Virus record (IMG/VR): IMGVR_UViG_3300030107_006028
Span: 1-20,407 of that record
Reading direction: 5' to 3' (one strand)
Length of the DNA: 20,407 nucleotides
DNA from: a virus
The position numbers and the translations under genes were made by a program. Shown here in pieces: positions 8,284 through 17,293 of this stretch. The notes beneath the pieces are model-generated. The model made no database searches. It had not been told where the DNA came from and worked only from the letters and a program-made list of their open reading frames with translations. Within the stretch, counting starts at the first letter, position 1; every line of letters starts with the position of its first letter.

Positions 8284-8820
8284 ATGGCATTACCAACTAC
8301 AGACCAAAAAGCTGCGTTAGATTTATTAGCTACAGCACCACCGGGGATTTCCCTCACACAAGAAAACACCAACTATCCTTGGGGCAACCCCCCAAAGCAT
8401 TCTGATCCTGACAAAGCAATGACAGCAGCCATTGATTCGTTAGAAAATCCCACAACAAAAGCAAATCTTTTAAAACTGTTATTTGCAGGAGTATCAATTG
8501 AATCTTTAATTGAAGGCTTTATTCATGTTGGATTTGAAACTGGTAAGTTTTCTTTAGATACTGGGTTGCTTATAAAAGGTCCTTTAGGGTTGTATTTAGC
8601 CAATTTAGCTGAAGAAGAAGGTGTGCCATACAGGTTGTTTGAAAATGAGAATGCAATTGAAGAAGATGATTTGGATGATGCACATGTGTTAAAAATTATG
8701 AAAATGAATAATCCAGCTATGTTTCAAGTGCTTCAAAATAAAGTTAACCAATCACTCCGACAAGGTAAAAAATTACCTAAAGATGTTGATAAAGGTTTTG
8801 TTAATAAGGAGAGCAAATAA
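8284..8820 (+). CDS. Putative virion structural protein, 178 aa
   Basis: The N-terminal part holds a conserved-looking block: PPGISLTQENTNYPWGNPP, then a helix with DKAMTAAIDSLE, LLKLLFAGVSIESLIEG and a moderately hydrophobic stretch at about 80-110 ending in a LYLANLAEEEGVPY segment. The C-terminal ~70 residues are charged (acidic around 120-135, then Lys-rich). From memory, proteins with the PPGxSLTxE...PWxxPP start followed by an amphipathic helical region occur widely in marine podoviruses and T4-like cyanophages and are labelled virion structural proteins. I rely on that recollection only. The ribosome site before 8284 is weak. The stop overlaps the next start (TAATG, 8818-8822). Confidence 0.7.
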   Translation: MALPTTDQKAALDLLATAPPGISLTQENTNYPWGNPPKHSDPDKAMTAAIDSLENPTTKANLLKLLFAGVSIESLIEGFIHVGFETGKFSLDTGLLIKGPLGLYLANLAEEEGVPYRLFENENAIEEDDLDDAHVLKIMKMNNPAMFQVLQNKVNQSLRQGKKLPKDVDKGFVNKESK

Positions 8821-11447
8821 TGGCAGGGGGCATGAATTTTGTACGATTTATGAAGGGTGCTCTAAAGGGAGAAATAGCACACCAAGAAGCTGTTGCTAAA
8901 GCAGATGCTGATCGTAAAAAAAGAGAACAAGAGGCAGCCGATAAAAATAAAGAGTTTCTTCAAGGATTAATTTCAAGTATACCTTTTGAAAAAATAAAAC
9001 CAGAAAATGTTTCATTACTAGGAAATATTAAAACAATAGAAGATGTTGCAAACGTTTATAGCGATCTTGAAGAAAAAAACGATACTGAAGGTTTAACATT
9101 TCTAACAGAACAAATTTTTACTTTGGGCAAAGAGAACCCAAAAATATTTGAAAATATAAATTGGGAAAAGATAGGAAGTGTAACAGACATAAACAGTGCA
9201 TATGCTTATTTGGAGAATAATCCAGACTTATTTAAAAATATAAAAGGTAAAGACGAAGAACAGACACAAGAACAAAAAGATATTTTTAGTATAACTTCAA
9301 GTGCACTAAAAGAAATGAATAAATTATATGGTGAAGGTGTAACATTTAAAGGAGAAACCCCAGATTTTGCTAATCTTGATATGTACAAGCCAGAAACAAT
9401 TAATATACTTCAAGCTTTTCTTGAAACAGCCGTTCCTCCTAAAGATGACGAAACCCCACCAGAAGAAAAACCAGATAATTATATATTTCCTAATAATAAA
9501 GGAGAAATGGAGACACATTTATTTAAAGATTCAGGGAATGGTTACCAAGATATTTTATCAAACATGATTACAATGACAGACAAATTAATACAAAATGGGT
9601 ATAATTTTAAAGATAACGACCTTCAAGTAAGGTATTTAAATGAAATGAATAGACAATTTACGAGAGCAAGTCAACTTTACAGGGATAGAGAAAGAAATGA
9701 AGGGGTTATTGACGGAAATGAAGTGTTAGATATTTCATCTTACGTAGATAAATTTAACAATGATTCTGAATACCCTATGTTAAAATTTGCATCATCATTT
9801 TTTAAAAGTATGGAAAGGGGAACAAAATTTAAAGTTACTAGAATCATAAGTGAGGATGGTGAAACCTTAAAAAAAGAAGTTAAAAATAACCTACCTGTAG
9901 AAACAGAAAGCGAATTTAAAGATCTAGCTGCTACATTAAATGTAACACCAGAAACACTATATAAATTAAATGCACATCTTCAAGTTGATGAAAACGATAT
10001 AACCCTATTTACAAAAGCCCAAACACTAACACAAAATGTAAAAGGGTTGTTCCGAACTCAAAACGGTGTGGTAAAAAATAGGTTGGCTACTGAAGAACTC
10101 CCTAGAGAATTAAGAAAAAATTTATTTATACAATTAGAGAGTTTATTTGAAGGTACTACTGATGCAGAAATTGAAAATAAAATAGCTGTTTTACAAATTT
10201 TAAGTAATATTGCACCCCCTATTTTAAAAAGAGGACAAAGTTCATACGGTATTCCAGAACGCATGGAAAAGTATTTAATAAGCGTAGCGTCAAGTGTAAC
10301 AGATAAAAGTATAACCGATGTATCTACTGCTTTAGGATTGATCAATAAAAAGGCAGATATGGGTAAAAATATAATGGATTTAGTTGATTCCCAATTAAGT
10401 TTGTTTTCAGAAAATCCAAAATTTCCAACAGGTGCTGTCAAAGAGCTTATAATAGGTATAAGAGGGTTTATGTCTAGCGAAGGGCAACTTGATCAAATAA
10501 AAGATTTTCTTATGAATGGTTCTCAATCAACCCCAGCAAATAATATGTATTTGTTTAGAAGAGAAGCTTTTGAATCTGATAAAGATTTTAATGACTCAGT
10601 TGATCTTGCAGCAGAAATAATTGCAAAAAACAGTTACGATGACGATAATAAGTTTGATGTACAACTTGCACGTTCAGTAACAAATGAAGTTTTTTTAGCC
10701 TATGCAATAGCAAAGTTTAATGATGAGGGCGGCAGGCTGTCAAACCAAGATTACTCAATAAACGTAAGAGCAACTTTGGGTGGGGCTTTGAGTAATAGGG
10801 AGCAAGCACAAGGACATCTGTTAACTGTTAAAAAACGTTTTCAATATGACTACTTAAAATTTAAAAATCTTAGATTTAACTTAAGTAAATTAAATGTTAG
10901 AGATTATAGTTCAGCCACTCCTCAACAAGATGCTCAAGCTTATGCAAATCAGATGATAAGACGATTAGATGCAACAATGACGTACTACAATCTATATGAA
11001 ACCTCTGGAGCAAAAACTGCTGAACGAATAAAAAATTATAAAATAAATGTTACATTACGAAACAATGTGGATAAGTTGAAAGTCACTGACAAATTTATTA
11101 CTAATAAAAATTCTATATACTATGGACAGGGCAAAACCTCAATATTTCAAGTGCTTGATAAAAGATCAGGGCGACCAGTATTTGATGACTACGGTGGATT
11201 GTACGTTGTTAAAATTGACGACAATCGTTATAAAACAATACCACTTAGTGACGTTCCTTTTAGTGGGGGTTCTCAGGCTGAAGATACATCTTCCGAAATA
11301 TCCTCTACACAAACTGCACCAACATATAGAAAATTAGAAAATCCTGTTGGTTCTTTTGCATGGGAAGGAATTGACTCAAACGGTGATCCTTTTTACCTTA
11401 CACAAGAACAGTATGATGCTTTAAATATAAAAGAAGAGAAAAAATAA
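8820..11447 (+). CDS. Large putative internal / ejection virion protein, 875 aa
   Basis: A good AAGGAG precedes the start. Residues about 12-50 form a charged Ala-, Lys- and Glu-rich helix, likely a coiled coil. The rest is polar, Lys-, Asn- and Glu-rich and predicted mostly helical, with acidic low-complexity stretches near 205-220 (a DDETPPEEKPD run). The last 100 residues look more globular and end with SFAWEGIDSNGDPFYLTQEQ and a charged tail. I see no signal peptide, transmembrane segment or enzyme motif. Size and position (between small virion genes and a 1669-aa gene) fit the middle-sized ejection protein of podoviruses (compare T7 gp15), but this is by analogy only. TAATG links it to genes on both sides (8818-8822, 11445-11449). 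Confidence 0.75.
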   Translation: MAGGMNFVRFMKGALKGEIAHQEAVAKADADRKKREQEAADKNKEFLQGLISSIPFEKIKPENVSLLGNIKTIEDVANVYSDLEEKNDTEGLTFLTEQIFTLGKENPKIFENINWEKIGSVTDINSAYAYLENNPDLFKNIKGKDEEQTQEQKDIFSITSSALKEMNKLYGEGVTFKGETPDFANLDMYKPETINILQAFLETAVPPKDDETPPEEKPDNYIFPNNKGEMETHLFKDSGNGYQDILSNMITMTDKLIQNGYNFKDNDLQVRYLNEMNRQFTRASQLYRDRERNEGVIDGNEVLDISSYVDKFNNDSEYPMLKFASSFFKSMERGTKFKVTRIISEDGETLKKEVKNNLPVETESEFKDLAATLNVTPETLYKLNAHLQVDENDITLFTKAQTLTQNVKGLFRTQNGVVKNRLATEELPRELRKNLFIQLESLFEGTTDAEIENKIAVLQILSNIAPPILKRGQSSYGIPERMEKYLISVASSVTDKSITDVSTALGLINKKADMGKNIMDLVDSQLSLFSENPKFPTGAVKELIIGIRGFMSSEGQLDQIKDFLMNGSQSTPANNMYLFRREAFESDKDFNDSVDLAAEIIAKNSYDDDNKFDVQLARSVTNEVFLAYAIAKFNDEGGRLSNQDYSINVRATLGGALSNREQAQGHLLTVKKRFQYDYLKFKNLRFNLSKLNVRDYSSATPQQDAQAYANQMIRRLDATMTYYNLYETSGAKTAERIKNYKINVTLRNNVDKLKVTDKFITNKNSIYYGQGKTSIFQVLDKRSGRPVFDDYGGLYVVKIDDNRYKTIPLSDVPFSGGSQAEDTSSEISSTQTAPTYRKLENPVGSFAWEGIDSNGDPFYLTQEQYDALNIKEEKK

Positions 11448-14400
11448 TGGCTGAAGAGCTTCCACAAAATAACCAAGAAGATAACACTGCAATAGAGACT
11501 CCTGTAACAAAAACTATAAAGCAACAGGCTGATGAGCTAGTTACAGAAATAAAAGATATAGCTGTAGAGTCTCCAGAATCATCAGTTGCTCCTACCTCAA
11601 TAGGTGCAGCACAGTTAAAAGAGGAAGCTGAGGAAGATATAAAACAACAAACAACTCCAAAACCTGTTGTTGATTTAAATGAATTAATATCGTCCGATAA
11701 ACCTTTAACAGAATTTGAAAATGTTCCAGATGGCATAACAAAAGAAAATTTAAGCGTTGCACGATATTATTCACAAGCTAAAAAAAATAACGTAGAATTA
11801 GATCCAGAAAAAGAAAAGCAATATGCTAAAATTTTAAAAGGCATGATAGAAAAGGTAAATCTTGCAGAACAACAATCTCAATTAGATATCCCTCAATTTC
11901 CTATTCCCTTTGCAGATAAATTTGGTGATTTAAGATCAGAGTTTGATTATAACGTAATACCACTTATGCCAAACTCAAAAAAAGCACTTTATGAAAATAG
12001 AAAAAATTTAAAAAACTTTATGATTGCAATGAAAACGGTGGGCTCTGAAGGAGATATAGAAGTTACTAAAAATTTTTTAGAAACAAAACCTCTTGCTGCT
12101 GACGTTTTACAGAAACACTTTGTAACTGGTAAATTTTTTACAGAAATAAGACGTGAGTTTGCTGGTATGGCTAATGGACTTGATTCTATGGCTAATGCCA
12201 CTGGTCGCATAGGAAAAGATGCAATACAATCTTTTTTTAAATATATGAACGATAACGAACAGTTTCCTCATCCCCTTACTTTTTTTAAAAAAGAATCAAT
12301 AAATAGAAGACGTGAGCATTTGGATTGGTTGAGTGACGATAGATGGGTTGATAGTCATTACAAAAGATTAAATGATTATATTGAAAGAAAATTTATTGAA
12401 GATAATGGTCAAGAAGTTTTTGACAAACTTTCTCCTGAGCAAAAAAAACAATTAGTTGTAAGCCCTGAAGAAGCTACACAACTTTATAATTTTGCTTATG
12501 CAGATCAAAGTATGTTGGAGACTATTGGTAATGCTATAGTAGTTAACAGTGGTGTAACAACAGGATTTGTTGCTGGATCACGACTTTTAAAACTACCACT
12601 GCGTCTGTTAGGAAAAAATGAAACTCCTAGAGATTTTTATATACGAATGGATATGGAGAGAAGACGTGCAGGGCTTGTTAATTTACCCACAACAGAATAC
12701 ATAAAGTATATACATGGCACAGCCCTTGAAGGAACAACAAGTAATGTTTTTAAAAAAACATATTTATTTTTTAATAAAATGCGTCTTGATCAAAAAGGAG
12801 AAGTAGGGTTTTTTAGCACAATTAATCAACAAAAAAACATTAATCCTAAACTTATTGATGATTTAAAAGATGCAGAAATTAAATTAATAGATGCTAGAAG
12901 CACTCTTAGCAACAAATCAAAAATAAATATAGCTGAAAAAAATTTAACAAAAGCTGAAAATGATTATATAAAAGCTTTAGTAAGAGAAAACCCTATTGAT
13001 CCTTCTAATCTTATTATAATTCCAAAACAATATCTTGCAAAATTAACTGGTATGGAAGCATTTCCTTCAGCCATGCAGGGGATAGTATTTAATATGTTCG
13101 CTGACCCAGAAGACCCTGCCCAATTAGAAAACATGAGATTTATGTCATCATTAGCATACCTAACTTCAGCTACTGGAGTTGCTGGAGCTACAGGAAGATT
13201 CGGAGCAAACTTTTTGGGTAGATTTGAAGTTTTTAGTGATATTGGATATACGACAAAACAAATGATTGATACTATGACAGGAATGTTTGATCGTACAGGA
13301 ATAACAATTCCAAAATTAATAAATGCTAATATTGCTGAAATAAGAATATCTGATGTACCGGGTGGACCTAAACGAGAGTTAACGGCTAGTGAGTATAACG
13401 GATTTATGCAATTGCAACAAATATTTAGTAGGCTGTCTCCTGAAACTCAACTTCAATCTGAAAAAAATAGACAAGCATTAGCTTCACGTATAAAAAAGGT
13501 TAAAGCCATAGGTTTTAAAGATGAAGAAACAGAACAATTTATTTTAGAAAATTTAAAATTAAGTTTTGCTGAATCTAGTTCTGTTTTAGCATTTCACACT
13601 ACTGGTGTAAAAATTGCAACACATCTTGGATTTCGTGATGTTACAAAAGTATCTGAAAAATTATTAAATAGTATTAAACACACCGAAAGGGCTGAAAAAC
13701 GATTGTTAGCTCATACCATGATAATGGACGAATTGACTAAACAATTTACAACACGTAGTCCAAATCTTAGTGAAAAAGAACGAGAAGGGTTTACTGACGT
13801 TATTAATTTCATTAGGAGTGTAAACTCAGGTTTAGCAAGAAGTATTGAAGAGAAAAAACTCAATGATGCTGCAAGTTTAAGAGCTCTGAAGGAAACATTT
13901 GCAAGTTCAGAGCTTGTAGGAAAAAGCACAGAAGAGATAGTGGCTATAGCAGAAAATTTATTTAATGCACAAAAAGTTGTAGGATTGCTTGGGTTAAAAC
14001 AGTCATTATCTTTTGAAAATTTTATAAAGTTACAACAAGATAATTTAAATGGTTTAGCCACACTAAATAATGAACTTTTGGAAAATATTAGTAAAACAAT
14101 TGCTGGACATAATTTTAAAGGAGCTAATGTAGAATCCATAAGAAAAGTTGCATCCGATATATTTCAAGTAACCCATACCCATAAACAAAAAATGAATGAG
14201 GAATTGTACGGAACTCTTAATAACTTTGAAAAAGTTGACGCAACAGAAGTGTACAACGCTGTGCTTTCTTTACAAAAAAAATCTAGTTTTGCTGATGGCA
14301 TAGCCGTGGATAACTTGTTAAGAGATTTTGCCCCTGATTCACAATTTGCAAATAGCATTCAAGGCAAAAACCTTGTTAAATTTGCAAATGAGGGTGCTAA

Positions 14401-16456
14401 TAATGCCCTTATAGCATCTTTTTTACGAAATACAGATCCAGAACTTAGTCAGGTTGAAAGATTGGCTAAAGCAACAGAAGATCTTAATGATGTTAAAGCA
14501 GGCTTTAATGATATGGTTAGAGACTATCATAACATAAAAGATTTTGAAACTGTTGGCCCAATTCATTTTTATAATTATTTTAAAAATAATAAGATTGACG
14601 GACAATATTTAAATTTAGATACACTCCAAGTTTCAATAAAAGACATTGATTATATGTACAGAGATTTACGAGACAAGGGCACAGAACTATTAGACTCAGG
14701 AGATTCGGCAAAAGCAGCAAATGGATCAGCCTATTTGCAATTGGCTAACAGATTAAATAATATGATATTAGAACATCCGGGGGGAAAAGAATTAGGGTTT
14801 GTGCGGCTTGAACAATTTGCCTTTGTAGGAAATAAAAATAAAAAGGGAAGTTTTTTTGGGAAGTTTTTTAATTATAAAAAAGGGGATATAAAACGTAGTA
14901 AGAAAGACCTGATACTAAAAGAAGTTTCTGGAAATAACTTATTAAAAATTATAGGTAAAACTAAACGCACCGAAGATGATACGATTGATGCTCTTAATAA
15001 TTGGCGAAATAGTGTTGAAACTGAATTTGGTGTTCACGTGTTCCCACCACAATACGCTGACCCAAATGATTCAACACGTTTAAATAGAAATTTAAATTTA
15101 GATGAAATGCTAGATAGTGGAATAACAATAAGACAAGATATACGAGATAAATTAGAAAATGGAGAAATTCCATACGTGCTTGATACTTCAACAGAATTGG
15201 GGCAGGCTGGCATTAAAAACATGGAGATTGCTTTTCAACAATTGTTTAAAGAGTTAGGGTCATTTGAGCAACAATTTAAAGAAGTTGTAGGTCGAGTAAC
15301 AACAGACTTTGTAGGAAAAGAAGTGAAAGGTCCAAAAACGTTTTTTACAAGAGACGATGGAACTGGTTTACAAGCATTTAAAGATCTTCAAGAAGCTTTA
15401 ACATTCCGAACTAAAGATGGTACACCAATTACAGTTAATTTGGATGCATTTGTAAAAGCAGAGACAGATTTACGATTGATTTTTCAAACTGAAAAAAATC
15501 TTGTTAAACAATACAATAAACATGTAACAGACATAAATAATGATATAAAGATACTTGAGATAGACATTAAAGGAAAACAAAACACCGAAGCTCAAGAATT
15601 AAGAGATCAACATTATAGAATATTAAACCATGACCCAACAAAAGGGGGGTTGTTACAATCATACATAAAAGCATTACCAAAAGGCATAGACGATTCTGAA
15701 GCTGATATAAGTCGAGTTTCTTTATTTAAAGATGATTTACAACTAACAAAAGAAGTTTACAAAAAAAATCCAAACAATAAAGCGTCCGATCAAGAAATTG
15801 ATAAATACTTTGCAGGGGTTCTTCTTCAAGAAATATATGAGGACATTGGAGGGGCTGCACCAAAACTTATTAATGATATAAATGGTAATCAAAAAACAGC
15901 TAGAGTTATGGAAAACCCTGTTGCTGCGTTAGAAGTATTAGAAATGGCTACAACAAAAGCCATTTTCAAAGAGTTGGGAGTCACGGACGATCAATATAAC
16001 GGACTTTTAGCTGTTGTTGGACATGCAACTTACATGAAACATGTAGCCGAAAAAGGTTTGGGTGGAAACATCAACTTGCCTGAAGTGGGATTTACAGACA
16101 CAGGAATTATTTCTCGTGCATTCAACTATGCAAGGGGGCTAGTAAGTAAAGAGTATATACTTGTTGAAGCTGGATTTAGGATAATGAGAGATAACGATAT
16201 GAACATGTTAGATTTTATTTTAAATAATCCTGAAGGGGCTGAACTATTAACAGAGATATTACAAAAAAATGCTGACCCAAAAAAAGTTGCATTTCAAGCA
16301 AGTACATTTGCAACACAAATGCGATCATATATAGCAAGGCAGTTAGCATTCGCTGGAAATACGTTAATACCATATGAAATTAGTGACGAAAATCAAAATG
16401 AAGAAATTACTGAAGAAAACCAAATAGAGGAGAAGGACAATGAAAACTTACAGTAA
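11447..16456 (+). CDS. Giant putative internal / DNA-ejection virion protein, 1669 aa
   Basis: The largest gene of the window. The first ~100 residues are acidic and probably disordered. The body is helical, with many Lys, Asn, Glu and Leu. Two weakly hydrophobic regions stand out: about 355-382 (ETIGNAIVVNSGVTTGFVAG) and about 540-595, which includes FMSSLAYLTSATGVAGATG. Similar Gly/Ala-rich segments in ejection proteins can enter the cell envelope. The C-terminus is acidic (about 1640-1669). I looked for a lytic transglycosylase motif as in T7 gp16 and for zinc-peptidase or lysozyme motifs and saw none I could defend. The order small-medium-large internal protein matches T7 gp14-gp15-gp16, which supports an ejectosome role. 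The start is set by TAATG at 11445-11449. The 3' end overlaps the next small gene by 17 bp. Confidence 0.8.
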   Translation: MAEELPQNNQEDNTAIETPVTKTIKQQADELVTEIKDIAVESPESSVAPTSIGAAQLKEEAEEDIKQQTTPKPVVDLNELISSDKPLTEFENVPDGITKENLSVARYYSQAKKNNVELDPEKEKQYAKILKGMIEKVNLAEQQSQLDIPQFPIPFADKFGDLRSEFDYNVIPLMPNSKKALYENRKNLKNFMIAMKTVGSEGDIEVTKNFLETKPLAADVLQKHFVTGKFFTEIRREFAGMANGLDSMANATGRIGKDAIQSFFKYMNDNEQFPHPLTFFKKESINRRREHLDWLSDDRWVDSHYKRLNDYIERKFIEDNGQEVFDKLSPEQKKQLVVSPEEATQLYNFAYADQSMLETIGNAIVVNSGVTTGFVAGSRLLKLPLRLLGKNETPRDFYIRMDMERRRAGLVNLPTTEYIKYIHGTALEGTTSNVFKKTYLFFNKMRLDQKGEVGFFSTINQQKNINPKLIDDLKDAEIKLIDARSTLSNKSKINIAEKNLTKAENDYIKALVRENPIDPSNLIIIPKQYLAKLTGMEAFPSAMQGIVFNMFADPEDPAQLENMRFMSSLAYLTSATGVAGATGRFGANFLGRFEVFSDIGYTTKQMIDTMTGMFDRTGITIPKLINANIAEIRISDVPGGPKRELTASEYNGFMQLQQIFSRLSPETQLQSEKNRQALASRIKKVKAIGFKDEETEQFILENLKLSFAESSSVLAFHTTGVKIATHLGFRDVTKVSEKLLNSIKHTERAEKRLLAHTMIMDELTKQFTTRSPNLSEKEREGFTDVINFIRSVNSGLARSIEEKKLNDAASLRALKETFASSELVGKSTEEIVAIAENLFNAQKVVGLLGLKQSLSFENFIKLQQDNLNGLATLNNELLENISKTIAGHNFKGANVESIRKVASDIFQVTHTHKQKMNEELYGTLNNFEKVDATEVYNAVLSLQKKSSFADGIAVDNLLRDFAPDSQFANSIQGKNLVKFANEGANNALIASFLRNTDPELSQVERLAKATEDLNDVKAGFNDMVRDYHNIKDFETVGPIHFYNYFKNNKIDGQYLNLDTLQVSIKDIDYMYRDLRDKGTELLDSGDSAKAANGSAYLQLANRLNNMILEHPGGKELGFVRLEQFAFVGNKNKKGSFFGKFFNYKKGDIKRSKKDLILKEVSGNNLLKIIGKTKRTEDDTIDALNNWRNSVETEFGVHVFPPQYADPNDSTRLNRNLNLDEMLDSGITIRQDIRDKLENGEIPYVLDTSTELGQAGIKNMEIAFQQLFKELGSFEQQFKEVVGRVTTDFVGKEVKGPKTFFTRDDGTGLQAFKDLQEALTFRTKDGTPITVNLDAFVKAETDLRLIFQTEKNLVKQYNKHVTDINNDIKILEIDIKGKQNTEAQELRDQHYRILNHDPTKGGLLQSYIKALPKGIDDSEADISRVSLFKDDLQLTKEVYKKNPNNKASDQEIDKYFAGVLLQEIYEDIGGAAPKLINDINGNQKTARVMENPVAALEVLEMATTKAIFKELGVTDDQYNGLLAVVGHATYMKHVAEKGLGGNINLPEVGFTDTGIISRAFNYARGLVSKEYILVEAGFRIMRDNDMNMLDFILNNPEGAELLTEILQKNADPKKVAFQASTFATQMRSYIARQLAFAGNTLIPYEISDENQNEEITEENQIEEKDNENLQ
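16428..16432 (+). promoter_or_regulatory. Shine-Dalgarno for the 58-aa gene, inside the giant gene
   Basis: AGGAG lies 7 bases before the ATG at 16440, within the last codons of the 1669-aa gene. This strong, well-placed site is the main reason to treat the short overlapping frame as a real gene. Confidence 0.75.
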
Positions 16457-16616
16457 AAACTCATCCGTTAGAAAACCAATGATGTATGGTGGAAGCACAA
16501 GTACATCACCAAATACTTTTGGTAGTTCAATGGCTATGGGTATGCAAAAAGATAAAATGGATAAAAATATGGATATGATGATGTATGGTGGGAAACCTAG
16601 TAAACGAAGTCGTTAG
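16440..16616 (+). CDS. Methionine-rich 58-aa small protein ending the virion operon
   Basis: An open frame from ATG at 16440 to TAG at 16614-16616 gives a basic, Met-, Ser-, Lys- and Gly-rich peptide (12 Met in 58). It carries two related motifs: KPMMYGGS at residues 12-19 and DMMMYGGKP at 45-53, with MAMGMQKDKMDKNM between them. It ends in SKRSR. Marine phages often carry short proteins with Met-Met-(Tyr)-Gly-Gly motifs; I recall these as annotated only as hypothetical. Support: a strong Shine-Dalgarno, overlap of 17 bp with the upstream gene like other coupled genes here, and non-random repeated motifs. Function unknown; it could be a small virion or assembly component, given its place as last gene of the structural operon. 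Its end overlaps the convergent gene by 20 bp. Confidence 0.75.
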   Translation: MKTYSKNSSVRKPMMYGGSTSTSPNTFGSSMAMGMQKDKMDKNMDMMMYGGKPSKRSR

Positions 16617-16821
16617 ACTTATTTATCATCTCACTACCAGCTTTATTGAGATATTTTAAGAGAGATGCAACTTTGAACGTGCCCTCATATTCTGGCATGC
16701 CGTGTTCCATTATACGAATAAACTCTTCTGAATTAACGGATTCCATGCGTATATCTACTTTACCGTTTTGAGCAAGGTATGCTTTGAATGAAAACAGTTC
16801 AGCAAGTTTATTACTAGGCAT
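16597..16821 (-). CDS. Hypothetical protein, 74 aa, last gene of the minus-strand operon
   Basis: Small protein with a mixed pattern: SNKLAELFSFKAYLAQNGKV, a short strand-like DIRMESV, a helical SEEFIRIMEH and a final helix KVASLLKYLNKAGSEMI. No family is recognised. GGAG sits 9-12 bases before the ATG. The start overlaps the stop of the nuclease-like gene by 8 bp (16814-16821), so it is probably translated with it. The stop (TAG, complement of 16597-16599) lies inside the 3' end of the plus-strand 58-aa gene. Confidence 0.7.
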   Translation of the reverse strand: MPSNKLAELFSFKAYLAQNGKVDIRMESVNSEEFIRIMEHGMPEYEGTFKVASLLKYLNKAGSEMINKSNDFVY

Positions 16822-17293
16822 CTATACTCTCCAACATATTTATCTTAACGTTGTAACAATCAGCTTTAAAACGAAATTTGTTGTCAGGGTCAATGCTACC
16901 TTTTTTATGAAAGGTGGCTTTCTTAAAATACTCATCCTTAGTTATCTTTCCTAAAATCCAAGCCCTAGAAAAATCATTTAACACACGTACAAATACGTAC
17001 ATATCACATTTTTGTTTTGTGCCGTGTGCAGCTATACTGCAATCGTATGTATGCAAAGGAGCAGAGTTGCAACGCTTAGTCTTAACGTCAACACGTGTTG
17101 TATCATTTAACGTAAGATCGTAATCATAGGTATTATCTTCTTTCGCCCCAAGTTCGTCAGCGACAACAACTTCCCCAATAAACCCAGCTAAGTTGCCCCC
17201 ACCGTTTGTAATAGAGTTAGCAAGTCTGCCCATCTCTACGGCTTTCTGTCGTGCTCGTATGAGTTGACCACCTGTAACTTCTATTTCTTTCAT
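16814..17293 (-). CDS. PD-(D/E)XK nuclease-like protein, 159 aa
   Basis: The middle of the protein carries the signature of the restriction-endonuclease-like fold. GFIGE puts a Glu at 41 at the end of the first core helix, YDYDL gives Asp 57 and 59, and RVDVKTK gives Asp 69 and Lys 71 as the (D/E)xK pair. A hydrophobic strand follows (CDMYVFVRV, about 96-104), then AWILGKITKDEYF. Such nucleases cut or process DNA using divalent metal; the specific substrate cannot be told. The start (ATGA, 17290-17293) overlaps the ribonucleotide reductase stop, and AGGAG stands 7 bases upstream, so it is co-expressed with that enzyme. A role in host DNA breakdown or in phage recombination or packaging is possible. 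It could also be an inactive or structural relative, though the key residues appear intact. Confidence 0.8.
   Translation of the reverse strand: MKEIEVTGGQLIRARQKAVEMGRLANSITNGGGNLAGFIGEVVVADELGAKEDNTYDYDLTLNDTTRVDVKTKRCNSAPLHTYDCSIAAHGTKQKCDMYVFVRVLNDFSRAWILGKITKDEYFKKATFHKKGSIDPDNKFRFKADCYNVKINMLESIDA

Noticed and set aside
11447-16456. Lytic transglycosylase domain in the giant virion protein, by analogy with T7 gp16
   Set aside because: I could not find the catalytic Glu context with the following GxxGLxQ-type motifs in the sequence, so I do not assign the activity.
16607-16620. Short inverted repeat AAGTC-GTTA-GACTT at the convergent junction
   Set aside because: A 5-bp stem without a T-run can occur by chance in AT-rich coding DNA; mentioned only as context for the operon overlap.
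16627-16652. Possible terminator hairpin (ATCTCA/TGAGAT with 13-base loop, then ATTTTAAG)
   Set aside because: The stem is only 6 bp and AT-rich, there is no proper U-tract, and it lies within the coding sequence of the 74-aa gene. Not enough to call a terminator.
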